Positions 9,947 through 22,962 are shown, counted from the stretch's first letter. The stretch: DNA of 64,000 nt from Flaccisagitta enflata (GCA_965153355.1 OZ231127.1:75640001-75704000); one strand, 5' to 3'. Program-made: numbers and translations. The notes: a model not told the origin generated them from the sequence alone.

Positions 9947-10424
9947 ATATTTGCGATGCGATTATAGATACGCATGTTTAATACAACGTCGAGATCTCAT
10001 ATAGGTATAGCTTCTCCCTCAATGACCTCTTTTTCTCTTGCATAGAATACATCTTTCAGTACTAGAGCGTTGCCATATATTCTATTAATGGCATAATCTG
10101 CGTACAAAAAAGAAAGCAGACATAGAAGAAGAACCTCTCTCTGTCATACGTCACCCTACTAGCCTTCATTCATATTGAAAACCAAACGATTTATAGCAGC
10201 GCCACTCAAAGATCCTAGGCCATCATCGTTTGAGATGTACTAAAGCTGTCAAATATAAGCAGGACAATGGCGTAACATGGAGTTCTTTTCAAAACCAACT
10301 CTGACAGCTTAACATCACCACAGAGTACAGACACTTACAAGGTGTCACCATAATCAGTTGGACAATGTCGTCTAAAATTGCTTCACTGACGTTGTCATAT
10401 TCTCTCTCATATCCGGCATTTCCG
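9947..10424. other. No gene seen
   Basis: Ordinary composition. A long pseudo-frame opens at 10365, discussed with the low-complexity block that follows. Confidence 0.4.
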
Positions 10425-10560
10425 GCGGATGGCGTTCCCGCGCCACCACCACCGGCGGCGTTTCTCCCTTCCCCGGCGCCAATGCCGGTGTTTCTCTTTC
10501 CACCTTCGGCGTTTTCGGCGATTCCGGCGTCGTTGCCGATGTCAGCGGCGTCACTCTTGA
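10425..10560. repeat. Degenerate CCGGCG-rich minisatellite
   Basis: Spaced GGCGNTTCCGGCG-like units (TTCCGGCGGATGGCG, TTCGGCGTTTTCGGCG, ATTCCGGCGTCG) with drifting spacing. GC content is much higher than in the surroundings. Confidence 0.6.
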
Positions 10561-11139
10561 CACTTTATGACTTCCTCTTGCCAATTCAGAGGTTTCGTCT
10601 CTCTGACCAAGGACTCCTCAAAGTGCTTCCCGAATTTCCTCTACATTCCTCGCTCACCTCCCCCAAACCCTCGTCCTCTGACCAAGCCCGTCTTCCCGCC
10701 CTTACAACGAACTCATCGGCCTTTCCCGCTATTTTTCATCCACATCCTCTATCCAGCCCTGGACTCCATCCATCCTCGAATCTGTACTCAAAACCATCTT
10801 CCCGCGTGATTCAGCTGACTACTATCGTATCGAGATATAAATCCCTTTTCCATGTTTACGTGTTATTCTTCGACGATCCCATCTCCTCTTACTCAGTATC
10901 ATCATTCTTACTTCACTGGGATAATCCTCTTTGCCCATCGTGTCTGATTCTCACTCCCGCATTGTCTGTGATCAACCAAACAACCTTTTTCCGTTTCCTG
11001 ACGATTTTGATCTCAATGTCTTATCAATCTTTGTCTCCTCTTCGCCTCTTATGTGTCTCTCCTTTGTCTTCTCATTCTTTTTCTTTTATCGGATCCACTT
11101 TGTATTTCTCTTTACGTTCCCCCTCGTCTTTGATTTTCA

Positions 11140-11490
11140 TCCCGGACCCAGCAATCCCTATTTCCATGCCCAACCCATCGATGCCTACCGAAATGATGCC
11201 CAACCTGTGCCAAAGAATTGGCATTCCAACCGTTTCCACCCCAAAGATGACTACCCCAACCATATACACCCAAGCGATTCCCACCCAAACTATTTTTACC
11301 CCCACAATCCCCGTCTTAACGTTTCCCACCCAAGCAATCCCCACCCCTACAAAGCCCACCTCAACAATCTCTACTTCAGCGCTCCTCACCCCAACAACTT
11401 CCATCCCCACAATCCCTGTGCCAACTTTTACCACCCAAGCAGTCCCCACCCCAACAATCCTCACCCCAACGATTCCTCCCATGCACCCAA
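11140..11490 (+). repeat. 15-bp-like minisatellite (CCCCAACAATCCCCA)
   Basis: Repeated ATCCCCACCCCAACAATC-type units about 15 bp long, with many substitutions. In frame they give a Pro-Thr-Ile-x-Thr repeat, and in the minus frame a Gly-Val-Val repeat. Confidence 0.8.
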
Positions 11491-11534
11491 TTCTCACGCT
11501 GCCCCGGAGGTTCTTTCCTTTAATCGTTTCCACT

Positions 11535-12085
11535 ACTCAATCGTTGTCGTCGTCCATCACAAACTGGTCACGTTTATCATCATCGTCGTCGTCGTTATCG
11601 TCGTCATCGCCGTCGTTTTCGTCATCAACCTCGGTGTCTACCTTGTTGTCGTCGTTCCCGTCGTCGACGGCGTCGTTGTTGTTGTCCTTCAGTACAACCT
11701 GGACTGGTTCATCAACTTACGCCTCTTCGACTTCATCATTACCATCACCTGCAACACCTGCGACACCTGTGTCATACCCGTTCATGTCGCTGTCATGCTC
11801 AACATCATCTTCATCGTTTTACCTGCCACTTTCGTTGTCGTCATCGTTTGCATACTTCCAGTCTTGGCCGTCATGTTCCCTTTTATTTTTACCGTCATTT
11901 TCGTCGTCATTTTCGTCGTCGTCGACCTCAATCCCATTACATACACTTCCACGTCTGTCTGTGATAACCGCGCCAGAGTTGTCGCCTTTGTTATTGATAT
12001 CGCGTGATAAGTCACTTTCTTCCTTTTCTTATTCTTCGCCTGGTTGTTGTCGTTATTGTTGTCGTTGTTGTTGTCGTTGTCATAT
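11535..12085. repeat. Degenerate (CGT)n block
   Basis: Triplets GTC, GTT and ATC, interrupted often, with a purer (GTT/GTC) run at about 12045-12080. Confidence 0.75.
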
Positions 12086-12162
12086 GGACTTCGCCTCGAC
12101 AGAATTTTCTTTGGTTTATCGTCATTTAACTGGAATCATCCAGTCGTTGAGACATGATTCCA

Positions 12163-12316
12163 TGGCCGGTGACAGCGGTGACAGCGATTACAGTGGTGAC
12201 GGCGGTTACAGTGGTGACAGCGGTTACAACGGTTACAGCGGTTACAGCGGTTACAGCGGTGACGGCGGTGATGGCGGTGACAGCGGTGATGGCGGTGGTG
12301 ATGGTGACGCCGGAAA
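12163..12316 (+). repeat. 9-bp minisatellite (GGTGACAGC / GGTTACAGC)
   Basis: About 16 units of GGTNACRGC in good register, for example GGTTACAGCGGTTACAGCGG. Confidence 0.9.
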
Positions 12317-12593
12317 GATTGGTGACATTTCTATGGAAGAAATGTCTCAATCCGTATTCACAGTCGTCGGTATCGTCATAATAATCATCGAAGAGTTCGT
12401 CGTCTCAATCGTCACAACCGTCATCATCATAACTAACACCGTCATTACTTCCACTGCTGCGGGTTGGAAACCGATTTACTACGAGGTTGTTCATGATAAA
12501 GGCGATAAAAAACACATAAAAGACGACAAGAAACTGATGCATAAATTACTCGAAAACATCAACGACAAAAACGTGGATTACAACAACAACGAC

Positions 12594-12857
<264 letters not shown>

Positions 12858-12952
12858 AAAAGCAGGATTCTACAAATGGAAACGCCGGTTGAAACGGCAC
12901 AATTATCGGATAAGACAATTACGCGGCAACATCCGATAACCAAGATTATGAA

Positions 12953-12983
12953 GACGACGACGACGAAAACGTTGGAAAATACG

Positions 12984-13048
<65 letters not shown>

Positions 13049-13049
13049 C
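12953..13049 (+). repeat. (GAC)n microsatellite
   Basis: About 30 GAC units with one interruption near 12965. Confidence 0.95.
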
Positions 13050-13239
13050 TCAAAAAATTGTCTGAAAACGGAAGAATTGACGTCACCAGATTCAGAGATG
13101 GAAGTTCGAGAAATTTCGATATCGGCGGATTTTGGAGCGGCTTTCAAGTCGCGTTCGTTGACTGGATTTCTGAGCTTGGCTAGACCGGAAGTGACCGATA
13201 ATGAGGGGAGGAAGTCGTGGGAAACGACATCGAAGACAA

Positions 13240-13276
13240 CAACAAAGACATTAGCAGCAATAGCAACAGCAACAAC

Positions 13277-13369
<93 letters not shown>

Positions 13370-13389
13370 CCACAACCACAACCACAACC

Positions 13390-13454
<65 letters not shown>
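13240..13454 (+). repeat. (AAC)n microsatellite with (CACAAC) centre
   Basis: Near-pure AAC units with a short CCACAA variant block at about 13368-13392. Confidence 0.95.
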
Positions 13455-13694
13455 CCGTTCATCACAGCGACGAAGAGATATGGCAGTACCGATGTCATCG
13501 GTCACATTTCTTCCTTCATCGTCATTTGATACTAGAAAAGCGAAAAACACTTATACACTTACTCAGTCATCATCGAAGTCGTCATCGCAGTTTTCATCGC
13601 AGTTGACATCGCGATCGGTCTTACATTGCATGTCAAGGAGAAGTAACTTCATAGGCCATCACTTTCACGCCTCGCCAACGGAAGTGCTTCACAC

Positions 13695-14330
13695 GTCATC
13701 GTCATCGTCGTCGCTATCGTCGTTATCGTCATCATCGTCGTCATCATCGTCGCTATCGTCGTTATCGTCAACGATGCAGATGTCGAAAACAGAGTTCGGT
13801 TACAAACAACCACGACAGCATTCGCTAAAGAGAAAACGACATGAGCAACGTGAGAATCATCTTGACGATTCTGGAGATGTTGATGACGCTGATGAAGGTG
13901 ATGATGAGAATGTTCATGACGGATGTGATGGTGATGATGGTCATGGTGATAGTGATGAAGAAATTGTCGATGACGATGATGATCGTGATGGTTTTGGTAA
14001 TCGTGATGTCGATGAATATCATTACAATGAGGAAGGGGAATGGTCCCAAAATGAAGAATCGGGAGTTTGTCAAATGCTCATCATCTCATCGAAGCGATGC
14101 TCATTTTCTGACTATGAATGCCTCGTTATTCACAATGGCGACGTCGTTTATAACGGGGTTATCGTCGTCACTCTCGTCATAGTTGTCAATTCCCTCATCG
14201 TCGTCATCGTCATTAATTCCCTCATCGTCGTCACAGTCGTCAATTCCCTCATCGTCTTCATCGTCGCCCATTCCGTCATCGTCGTCGTCAACGATGTTGT
14301 TATTGTTGTTGTTGTTTTTACGACAATCGC
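13695..14330. repeat. Degenerate (GTC/ATC)n and (GAT)n blocks
   Basis: (CGTCAT)n at 13697-13770, GAT-rich at 13860-14010, and GTCGTCATC with TCAATTCCCTCATC repeats at 14160-14330. TCAATTCCCTCATCGTCGTC is repeated with about 27-bp spacing near 14187-14255. Confidence 0.8.
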
Positions 14331-14374
14331 CAGATTTCTCTCAAATAAACGAGAAATATCATTTCGCTTTCGTG

Positions 14375-15620
14375 ACGCCCGGAAAGATGAGGAAGGGAAA
14401 GAGAGAGAGCGGGAGGAAAAAGAGGAGGAGAAGGAGGAGGAGGAGGTACAGAGGCGGGCGAAGGTGGTGAATGAGGGGGTCGTTAACTGCCGAAATGACG
14501 CTCGATACTGGAGACAAATGAAAGGGGGGAATATAGTGGAGAAAGTGGAGAAAGTGGAGAAAGCATGGGATGAAATAGAACAAGTAGAAGATGGAATGGA
14601 TGAAGAAGAAGGTGAAATAAAGGAAAGGGGAGATGAAACAGAGGAAAGGGGAGATGAAACAGAGGAAAGAGAAGCTGAAATAGAGGAAAGAGAAGCTGAA
14701 ATAGAGGAAGGCGGAGATAAAATGGGTGAAGGAGAAGATGAAATGGGTGAAGGAGAAGATGAAAAAGAGGGAAAAGAAGAGGGAAAGGAAAACGGCATAA
14801 AGGGGGAAGAAGAGGAGTGGGTGATGGAGAGAGAAATGACGAAGGAATTCACGTCGGCTTACGATGGAGACGTAGAGGGAAATATGGAAAGAGCGAGGGA
14901 AGCAGAGAAAGAGAAAGAGAAAGAGAAAGAGAAAGAGAATGGAATGCGAAGGAAAGAAAGGTGAGGCATGACATGCAAGAGAGAAAGGTTGTTGGAAGAA
15001 CGATTGAGTCGAGAAAGGGAGGAAAAGAAGGAAAAAGGAAAGGAGAAAGGGAGACAGAAGACGCCCAGCATCACGATCGAGTGAAATACATAAAACACCA
15101 TGAAGAAGGAAAAAAAGAACAATATCAGAATCAAGATAAATACATAAAGTACGGGAAAGACGAAGATGCAGATCAAGATAAACACTTCAAACGCGGGCAA
15201 GATGGAGTAGGAGAAGGAGGAGGAGGAGAAGGAGGAGAGGGAGATGAAGAAGTAGAAGAAAAAGGAAAAGACGAGGAAAATGGAGATAGAGGAAATGACG
15301 AGGGAAATGAAGATGAAAAAGGAGATGGGGATGGAGAAGGGGAAGGAGATGAAGGAGATGGAGAAGAAGAGGAAGAAGAGGAAAAGGAACAGTATAAAGA
15401 AAAACAAGAAGAAGGAGGAGATGGCGCGAGAAAAGGAGAAGGAGAAGGGGTTGAAAAGGAAAGAAAACATACAAGAAACGACAAAGAAGAAGAAGAAGAA
15501 GTAAAAGCGAGAGAAAAGGAAGAAGAAGGAGAAGATGAAGGAGAAGATAGAGTAGAGAAGCAAGAAAAAGAAAAGGCAAGAAACGATAAAAAAGATGAAA
15601 AAATGGAGGCTGAAAACGAG
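14375..15620 (+). repeat. About 1.2-kb purine-rich tract (GGAGAA/GAAAGA)
   Basis: The plus strand is overwhelmingly A and G, with sub-repeats. AGAGGAAAGGGGAGATGAAAC occurs twice at about 14620-14665, GGTGAAGGAGAAGATGAAAT twice at 14724-14765, and (GAAAGA)n at 14905-14940. A few mixed patches interrupt it (14460-14520, 14845-14875, 15060-15100). Confidence 0.85.
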
Positions 15621-15777
15621 GACAGATGTGTTTGGGAGGAGAAGAAAAAAAGAGGCAAAAACGAAATTGTGACAACAAGTCAGAGATCAGAGGTCAAATG
15701 GCAAGAGAGTTGCTACTGGGAGAAGAATCACTGCACACGACCGGTAAACGACTTAAGAAGCAACCACAGCGCCGATT

Positions 15778-15812
15778 GCAGCAGCAACAACAGCAACAAC
15801 AACAACAACAGC

Positions 15813-15878
<66 letters not shown>

Positions 15879-15882
15879 AAAA
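15778..15882 (+). repeat. (AAC)n microsatellite
   Basis: Begins CAGCAACAACAGC and becomes pure AAC. Confidence 0.95.
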
Positions 15883-16089
15883 AAGATAAAAAAGATGTAA
15901 CCCATGAAAACTATGTATGTTTCGATTCCTTTGTAAACATGGGCGAAAAAGTTGAGGAAGAAAATCAACGACAAAGGCGAGAACAACAACAGGAACAACA
16001 ACAAGAACAGCAACAAGGAAATCATGGCCTTTTGAATGAAGACTCCGTAAATAGATTATGTGTGACGTTTCTATGGCTCAGGTGAGACG

Positions 16090-17275
16090 TGGATGCTGAC
16101 TATAAAAAGAATGGCCGGAAGGAGAGAGAGAGAGAGAGAAGGCGGTGACGCCTTTGTTCAGAAAGTATTTGAAATTTATATTTCAACAAAAAATTGTGTG
16201 GCGCTTTTTGCCGCATTTTTTAAAAAATGATATGCCTTTATCTTTCAACAATTCTACACAATGCTAGAGTTACTAAATAGGATTGACAACTGGATCACTC
16301 AGCGGTTATCAGTAGTGCAGCGCCCATTCAACACGAGAGACAGCTGTTTGGGGAGCAAACGAGTAAAGTAACGACCAAGATGGGCTCAAATGTTATTTTC
16401 TTTTCTATGCGTCGTCTGGAAAAAGCATTTTGGTACTTTGTTGATAAAGAGGAATAAGGCCGAAGACACGGCTACCCAAGGCGCGTGCTGCTAGGTGAAG
16501 ACATATAAATGTAAAATATTGTCAGAAAAAGTGATGATTATTATTTGTCAAACTATCCAGTGGTGCACCATCCAGCAACAAGCTATTAAGCAGGGGTGGA
16601 AAACGAAATACTTTTAAGAACCACTGGACTGACCAACAGTTGGTATGGACACAACTGAAAAACCTCCCATCAAAACTAAAAGGAATCAAATTGAAACATT
16701 TGAGCTGACAGACCGACGGACCAGCATAGTATGTACTCATAAAGTGAAGGATCGCGCAGTTAGCTCATGAAATATGAAAACAACAAAGGCACATTAAAAA
16801 AAAAAAAAAAAAAAACAATATCGCAACTAACTTGCCATTGAAACGGGTATAAAAAAGTGTTACCCTTATTAGAAGGTCATTTCTCGATGAATAAAGCTCC
16901 AATTACCTCAATTGGTCCAATTTCAAAGAGTTGCTTTAGGATCTTCACTCTTCCAAAACCATTGCCTTCTGTGATTGTCCGTATAATCAATTTTAATCAT
17001 TAGCAAGATTGTGTTAGTGCAAAATCTTTAGAAAAAAAAAATCGTCCTCGTTTTCCCCCAGATTTCTCTCATCGGTCAAAACTGCTCTCACCGGCATACA
17101 CAACGTGAGCGCGACTCAGAGACCCCGTTTATTATCACCAATCCAGCAATTTCCCTCAAGAAAATCACGGCCATGCTCCACATTAAAGGCCATCAAATCT
17201 CATTTTCAACCCTTATCGTCGTCTCACGCTTTTCTTGCTCTGGCTCTCATAATCATGACGTGTGAGTACGAAAAA
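16090..17275. other. No gene seen
   Basis: Contains a short (GA)n at 16121-16139, a GACAGACCGACGGACC patch at about 16708-16725 (possibly a decayed hairpin-capped element) and an A homopolymer at 16795-16815. No supported ORF. Confidence 0.4.
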
Positions 17276-17278
17276 AGA

Positions 17279-17280
17279 GG

Positions 17281-17332
<52 letters not shown>
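17279..17332. repeat. (GA)n microsatellite
   Basis: Near-pure GA tract. Confidence 0.95.
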
Positions 17333-17333
<1 letters not shown>

Positions 17334-17527
17334 CAGACAAACAAGCAAGCAGACAGAAATGAAAACTGACTTACAAGCTTAGGAAAAAATGAGGTTGTCA
17401 GTCAAGTTGTTGCCAAGCCTTTTATGTATTTTGTTTATTGACGCAATACAAAAGATTATATAGTAATGCAATACAAAATAAAATATACCGGAAAACAGGG
17501 GGGATGCGGTTTCGGCAGTGTTTATTG

Positions 17528-17738
17528 AAACAAGGCCGGATACATGGCTACCGAAGTCGCGTGAGGGTGGGCAGGGGCCATATTTGCGGTCACTAGACCA
17601 TTTTGGCAGGAGCAGTGGGGTCAAAAAAAAGAAAAGAAAACCATTAAAAAAAAGTAAAACGTGACCGACTGACCGACCAACCGACCAACCGACCGACAGA
17701 AAAAGCGGGTTGTAGAGTCGCGTGCACGCGACTAAAAA
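17528..17738 (-). mobile_element. Type A element
   Basis: Starts AAACAAGGCCGGATACATGG on the plus strand, then GTCGCGTGAGGGTGGGCAGG and TTTTGGCAGGAGCAGTG. A (CCGAC)n tract, GCGGGTTGTAGA and the perfect cap GTCGCGTGCACGCGAC (17717-17732) before TAAAAA complete it. It is a full-length copy. Confidence 0.85.
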
Positions 17739-17952
17739 GAGGGAGAGTTAAGAGATGCAAACGTAAAATTGTGATGTAACCAAAAACCACGAACCATGAA
17801 CCATGAAAAAATTACTATTACTATTACTGTTCGGAAATTGATATCAAGTCAAAACATCCGCTGAAGCTGCTGGATTTTAATGGCGAACCCAGCTCAAAAG
17901 ATGCTCTACAATATTCAACCTTCACTGGTTATCTCGCTTTGGAGAGCGAAAG

Positions 17953-18280
17953 AATGAGGAAAAAATGACGAATGAGTGGATGAATGATTACATGAATGGA
18001 TGAATGAGTGAATGAATGAGTGGATGAATGAAGACACGAATGAATGAATGAATGAATGAATGAATGAATGAATGAATGAATGAATGAATGAATGAATGAA
18101 TGAATGAATGAATGAATGAATGAATGAATGAATATAAAGATTAATTGATGAATGAATGAATGAATGAATGGATGAATGTGTGAATGAATGAATGAATGAA
18201 TGAATGAATGAATGAATGAATGAATGAATGAATGAATGAATGAATGAATGAATGAATGAATCAATAAATGATTGAATGAA
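17953..18280. repeat. (GAAT)n microsatellite
   Basis: TGAATGAATGAA units over more than 300 bp, degenerate at the left and around 18130-18180. FIHS repeats on the minus strand arise from it. Confidence 0.95.
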
Positions 18281-18900
18281 GACGGTAAACATGGTGCGTG
18301 AAAATGAATCTCGGGCGGAAGTACGAGGCATGTCATTACGATAATGGCAATAAAGAGCACATTTTGGAAGAACTTTTTGATAGAAGGTGAATTTGAAACG
18401 TGAAACGATGAAACGATGAAACTGAATGTCGGAAGCGGAAGCCCGTGCTATCTTTATTTTGATGACAGCCTCGCAAAAGGGCACGTTTTGATAGAAATTT
18501 CGGTAGACAGTAAACGTGATACGTGAAACTGAATCTTGGGGGCGGAAGTGGTTGAGGCCATGAGGCTTTCAAAACTGGCATCACATCGCGAAAAAGAAGA
18601 AGAAGAATAGATAAAGAAAATTCGAGAATATATAGAAAGAGAAAAAAAAACGAAGAAGAATGGAAGGCTAACCGGAAGACATTTGAGCGTGGAAGAGAAT
18701 GAAGGATGATAACACAAATAGAAAAAAGAAAAAGAAAAAGAAATGGGCAACGGAAGAAAGACAGCTCAAAAATGGAAGAATAAAATAGAATGATAAGAAG
18801 AGGGAAAAAAAGGTAATGTCAAGGTAAACAGAAATAAAGAGATAAAGAACAGGGCCAAGTAGGTCAACGAGGCATGCTCATTGAATGCAGAGAAAAAACT
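18281..18900. other. No gene seen
   Basis: Purine-rich in 18590-18800. Two loosely similar segments (ATTTTGGAAGAACTTTTTGA, ACGTTTTGATAGAAATTTCG) each followed by GTGAAAC and CTGAAT suggest an old duplication of about 130 bp. No ORF is convincing. Confidence 0.35.
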
Positions 18901-18901
18901 A

Positions 18902-19854
18902 TGGCAAAAAAAAAAAACGGAACAACTTTTGAGAGAGCAAAAAAGTATGAAGATGTTGACCAATTTGCATAGTGAATGATAACCATGATATGGACTATGT
19001 CTGGTTAAAATTTCATCAAAATCCGTTGAAAACTTTAGCCGTTATCACGTTTTTACTGAAGTCACCTCTTTTTTGGACTGCCAGAGATGACGTTTATCCT
19101 AAATCAAAATAATACCATTTTTGGTAAAATTGGCATTGTGCAAAAAGTTTTGGGAGTTTTGTCATGATTTTTGAACTGTAGTCTGATGGTAATAATTACT
19201 AATACTAGGCAAAATTCGCATCTACTCAGATAAAGTCTAGTGGGGTAGATAATGGTTGATTGTAAGCTTGCTCAGGATAAGAAATATTCTGCTACCTGTT
19301 AGAATATTTTTGCAATTTGGGGGACAAAAAATGCTTCAATCTTCACCAAATTTTACTGAAGATGAATCATATGTACAAAAGTTCCCAGTTAAAAAATCAT
19401 GATAATTGGTAGAAAACTCTGGCCTAAGCATGGATTTATATTTCAGATTTCATCTTCATTTACTTCACTCTAAAAACCACAAAAAAGTTTTAGAAAACAT
19501 GCTGTTTCTGCTAAAATAATCGGAGTTTTGTAATGAAATTTTTATCACAGCCTGCTAACAATGTGGTCTACTTCCAGTTCAAATTTCATCAAAATCGGAC
19601 TAGATTTAGTATGGTTTTTTTAAGTTAGTTTATTCATTTTTAGTAAATTCTTATGTGTGTACATTGAATTTCTGATCTTTTGACAAGCACTTTTAAAAAT
19701 TCTATAATTCTCAAACTATTTAGAGCAGGTCATTGATTTTTTTAGTGAAGCTTAATGATACTAAAAAGTAACTTCAGTAAAAATTTCAGCACACTGGGTG
19801 AATTTTCAAAGGATTTATGAGCAAAAGAAGTAACTGTTCGGTTTTTTTTTGCCA
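18902..19854. mobile_element. TA-flanked MITE-like element (TGGCAAAA ends)
   Basis: The left end TGGCAAAAAAAA...CGGAACAACTTTTG and the right end, inverted TGGCAAAAAAAAACCGAACA, are flanked by TA at 18900-18901 and 19855-19856. The inverted similarity covers only about 40 bp. Inside, AATTTCATCAAAATC occurs twice in direct orientation (about 19010 and 19585). No coding capacity. Confidence 0.6.
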
Positions 19855-19929
19855 TAGTTAAATTGGTGCTGCTTTTTAGATGAAAAAGGCCTCGGGTTTT
19901 GTGATTTAAATATTTGCGTGATGGACACA

Positions 19930-19975
19930 GCCAGTTATACTCATAGAGATACGGGGACGCATCTTAGAAAAAGAA
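19930..19975 (-). mobile_element. Cap end of a type B element, fragment
   Basis: AGAGATACGGGGACGCATCT before an A-rich run matches the cap end of the copy at about 28545-28654 (GAGATGCGGGGACGCAT). Only the cap end is recognisable. Confidence 0.5.
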
Positions 19976-20224
19976 CCGGTGAAGGAGGAGTGACTTACTG
20001 CACTCATTTGGTAAAGACACACTAAAGCTAAAAGAGGAAGGAAATGAAAGCAGGAAAGAAATGACCAATTTGCAGAGAATTGTCAACAATCTAAATCTTA
20101 TAAATCTCGATCGATTTCCCAACAAATGACAAATTTGCTTGTCTTTGCTGTCAGTTTTTTAAGTCACTGGCAAACTTTTGGATAATACGAAATCGACTGA
20201 AATTGGCATTTCTAGGCATTACAG

Positions 20225-20300
20225 CCCACGTCCTGTCACATACTGCTGTTGCCCACCTCCATTATTGCCCACCCGCAACCGTATATCCAGCCTTGGTTCA
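20225..20300 (+). mobile_element. 3' fragment of a type A element
   Basis: CACATACTGCTGTTGCCCACC, then ATTGCCCACCCGCAACCGTA and TATCCAGCCTTGGTT, follow the order of type A right ends. No cap is found upstream. Confidence 0.5.
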
Positions 20301-20489
20301 TAAGTGTTCCAAAATTAACCTTGTATTACATCACCATGTTTTTCTTGCCATTTCTTTAACATTAAACTCTAAAGAATGATTTGAGAGAGCAACTCCCTGA
20401 ACTTTTTCATGAATGGGCCTGATAAGAGCTATTTTCTTTTTACAGAATTCGCATGTTTTCACCTTCGTGCTATTTGAAAGAGTCATGCG

Positions 20490-20898
20490 TTTTTAGTCGC
20501 GTGCACGCGACTCTACACCTTACCGTGTCGGTCGGTAGGTCGGTCGGTAGATCGGTCGGTAGGTCCGTCACATTTTTAAAATGATGACTTTTTAAGTTTT
20601 TTTTAAAGTAATTTAAGGTACTCTAGGGTATTTTAGGGTACTTCACGGTACTTCAGGGTACTTTAGGGTACTTAAGTTATTCTGGGTACTTACGGTACTT
20701 TAGGGTACTTTTAGGTATTTTTGAGTATTTTTGGGTATTGTCAGGTATTTTTGGGTATTTTTGGGTATTGTATTGCATCGAGATTGTATCGATATTGTAA
20801 GGATATTGTATTAATACATATTGCACGGCCTTGGGGGGAGGAACCTTTGTTTGTCATTTCCAGACGCACGCGACTGTTGCCCTCATGGGCTTGTTTGT
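20490..20898 (+). mobile_element. Type A element with GGTACTTTAG core minisatellite
   Basis: The perfect cap GTCGCGTGCACGCGAC is at 20496-20511, with TCTACACCTTACCGTG and a (GTCGGTAG)n tract after it. The core (about 20605-20775) is a 9-10 bp tandem repeat, GGGTACTTTA drifting to GGGTATTTTT. The right part is TTTGTCATTTCCAGACGCAC, GCGACTGTTG and GGGCTTGTTTG. The same unusual right end is at 55721-56082. Confidence 0.8.
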
Positions 20899-21137
20899 TT
20901 TAGAATTTGCTTCGGCGAGATTCTCCCGCGGTTTTTTAAATGGAAGTAAATGAGGCTCGTCAAAAAGGCGGAAAATCAAGTGCAACCAAATCGCAAGCAA
21001 AACTTTGGATTTGATCGTTTTATCGGTCGATCAGCCCAACATTTTGTTGGTTTGTCCGTTTTTCGGTTGGACACGTAATTTGTCAGTCGGTCGTTTGAAC
21101 ATCGGGTTCATCAGTCTGTCTTAAATGATTCTATGTA

Positions 21138-21695
21138 CAGTATATCTCGTCTAGACTGGAGATAACGGGGGCAAGGATAATGGGAAGAGAAATAAAGCGA
21201 GGGGACTGATATTTAAAATATAAACTAATAAAAGAATGATTTATTCCCCATGATAGTCGGTTGCTATGGAAACACATTTCCATGTATTCTCGCTAAAATA
21301 TTAATATTTTGAGAAATTTTTATAGGGAACATTGGTTAAAATCGAATTTGCTACAACTTTCCCACAGTATGTTCTGTAAGAACATCGCTTGTTTGGCCGT
21401 TGCTAGGGAGCGTATCCATGTGTGACAGCCCCTAGCAACCGCTAAATGTGCGACAATCTTACAGAACATACTCTGGGAAAGTTGTAGCAAATTTGATCTT
21501 AAGAAATGTTCCCTCAAAAAATATCTCAAAATATTGATATTTTAGCGAAAATACATGAAAATGTGTTTCCATGGCAACCGGCTATCATGGGCAATAAAGC
21601 ATCCTTTTATTAGTCCATATTTCAAATATCACTCCCCTAGCTTCCCTTGTTTTTCTGCAATGCTTGCCCCCGTTATCTCAAGTCTAGACGAGATT
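21138..21695. mobile_element. Long-TIR fold-back MITE (CAGTATATCTCGTCTAGAC)
   Basis: Left: CAGTATATCTCGTCTAGACT, GAGATAACGGGGGCAAG. Right: CTTGCCCCCGTTATCTC, AGTCTAGACGAGAT. The arms pair over nearly their whole length of about 270 bp, including AACATACTGTGGG / CAGAGTATGTTC and the central CCTAGCAAC / GTTGCTAGG around 21418. TA precedes the left end, and the right edge is mutated. The end sequence is related to the element at 47767. Confidence 0.8.
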
Positions 21696-21844
21696 TGACC
21701 TCAGCTGGGTTTCGTCATTTGGATGTATAACTGGCCTTGTTCTATACAGGTTAAAACCATTAAACATCGTCATCCAACTTGAAAGAAAAACTGGTCTTGA
21801 TTATGGATAATCAATTTTCAAATAATTATGCCGGCGAATTAGTC

Positions 21845-22058
21845 TTTTTAGTCGCGTGCTACGCGACTCTACACCCCGCTATGTCGGTCGGTCGGTCAGT
21901 CGGTTAGTCGGTCGGTTGGTCGGTCCCCTTTTTCCCTTTTTCGGCGTTTTTGAGCTTTTTGAGCATACGGCTCCTGCCCAGATGCCCTAGTGACCTTCAC
22001 CAGCACTGCTCCTGCCCACCCGCACGCGACTAGGGTAGCCGTGTATCCGGCCTTTTTT
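21845..22058 (+). mobile_element. Type A element
   Basis: Cap GTCGCGTGCTACGCGAC (21851-21867), TCTACACCCCGC, a (GTCG)n tract and GGCTCCTGCCCAGATGCC. It then runs TGACCTTCACCAG, CTGCTCCTGCCCACCCGCAC, GCGACTAGGGTAGCCGTGTA and TCCGGCCTTTT. It is complete and little diverged. Confidence 0.85.
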
Positions 22059-22962
22059 TTTTATCTCTTTTCAGTTCGCCCACGCGGCGCCTACGCCCAC
22101 TAACTAACGATCGTATAGATAACCATTTGAATCATTTGTGGCAACAAAAAGCACTTCCGATTAACCACCCACTCATGAAGAGCGGTAATCGATACAGCTA
22201 ATGCAATCAGCCAATCCTCACGTGGCTTCCGTTCCGCACATGAATAAGGCAATGCGTACCAATAAGGGCGGCTAATCGCCGTAGGAAAAAAGTCGTAAAT
22301 AAAGAGAGAGAGAGAGAGAAGAGCCGAGACGGGAGGGAGGGAGAGAGAGAGAGGGGAAAAACAGAGAGAAAAACGAAAAACGCAACACAGGGTTACAATA
22401 TCGTTGCAGACAGGTGGACAGAGGCACCAACCCCCATCTACCTCAAGCCCAACACACACAAGCATCTAGACAGCTTGTTTTTCCACTTTTCCACTTGGAC
22501 AGACAGACCAACAGACCGATAGATGGACTGACGGACAAAGCCTCTCATAGAGTCCAGAGTCGAAATGAGAGAGAAACTGTGCTGCCAGGATGCACAATCA
22601 TCACCTGGGACATTTCAAAGTTCAAATAGACTTCAGCTAACTCGATTCCTTGTTTTAGGGAAAAATGCAAAAAATGAGAGAAAATAAAAAAAAGATTTAA
22701 AAAATCATAGCTCCAAAACTATCGATCGCACAGAATTCTGCTTGGCGTCATCTGAAAGAGGAGATTTAGCTCTTTCTTAGCTATTAATTTCATGCGTAGT
22801 CCCGTTCTGCCCCAAAAATGCAGCAACTTCCTCAAACGGCTCATGAAAAAAAGGGAAAACAACTTTTCTTCGCAGGAATCAAAAAGTCTTCGAATCTTCG
22901 AATCTCGACTTTTTTCCAAATTAATTTCATAATTTTTGTTCAAACCCACATCCACATGTGCA

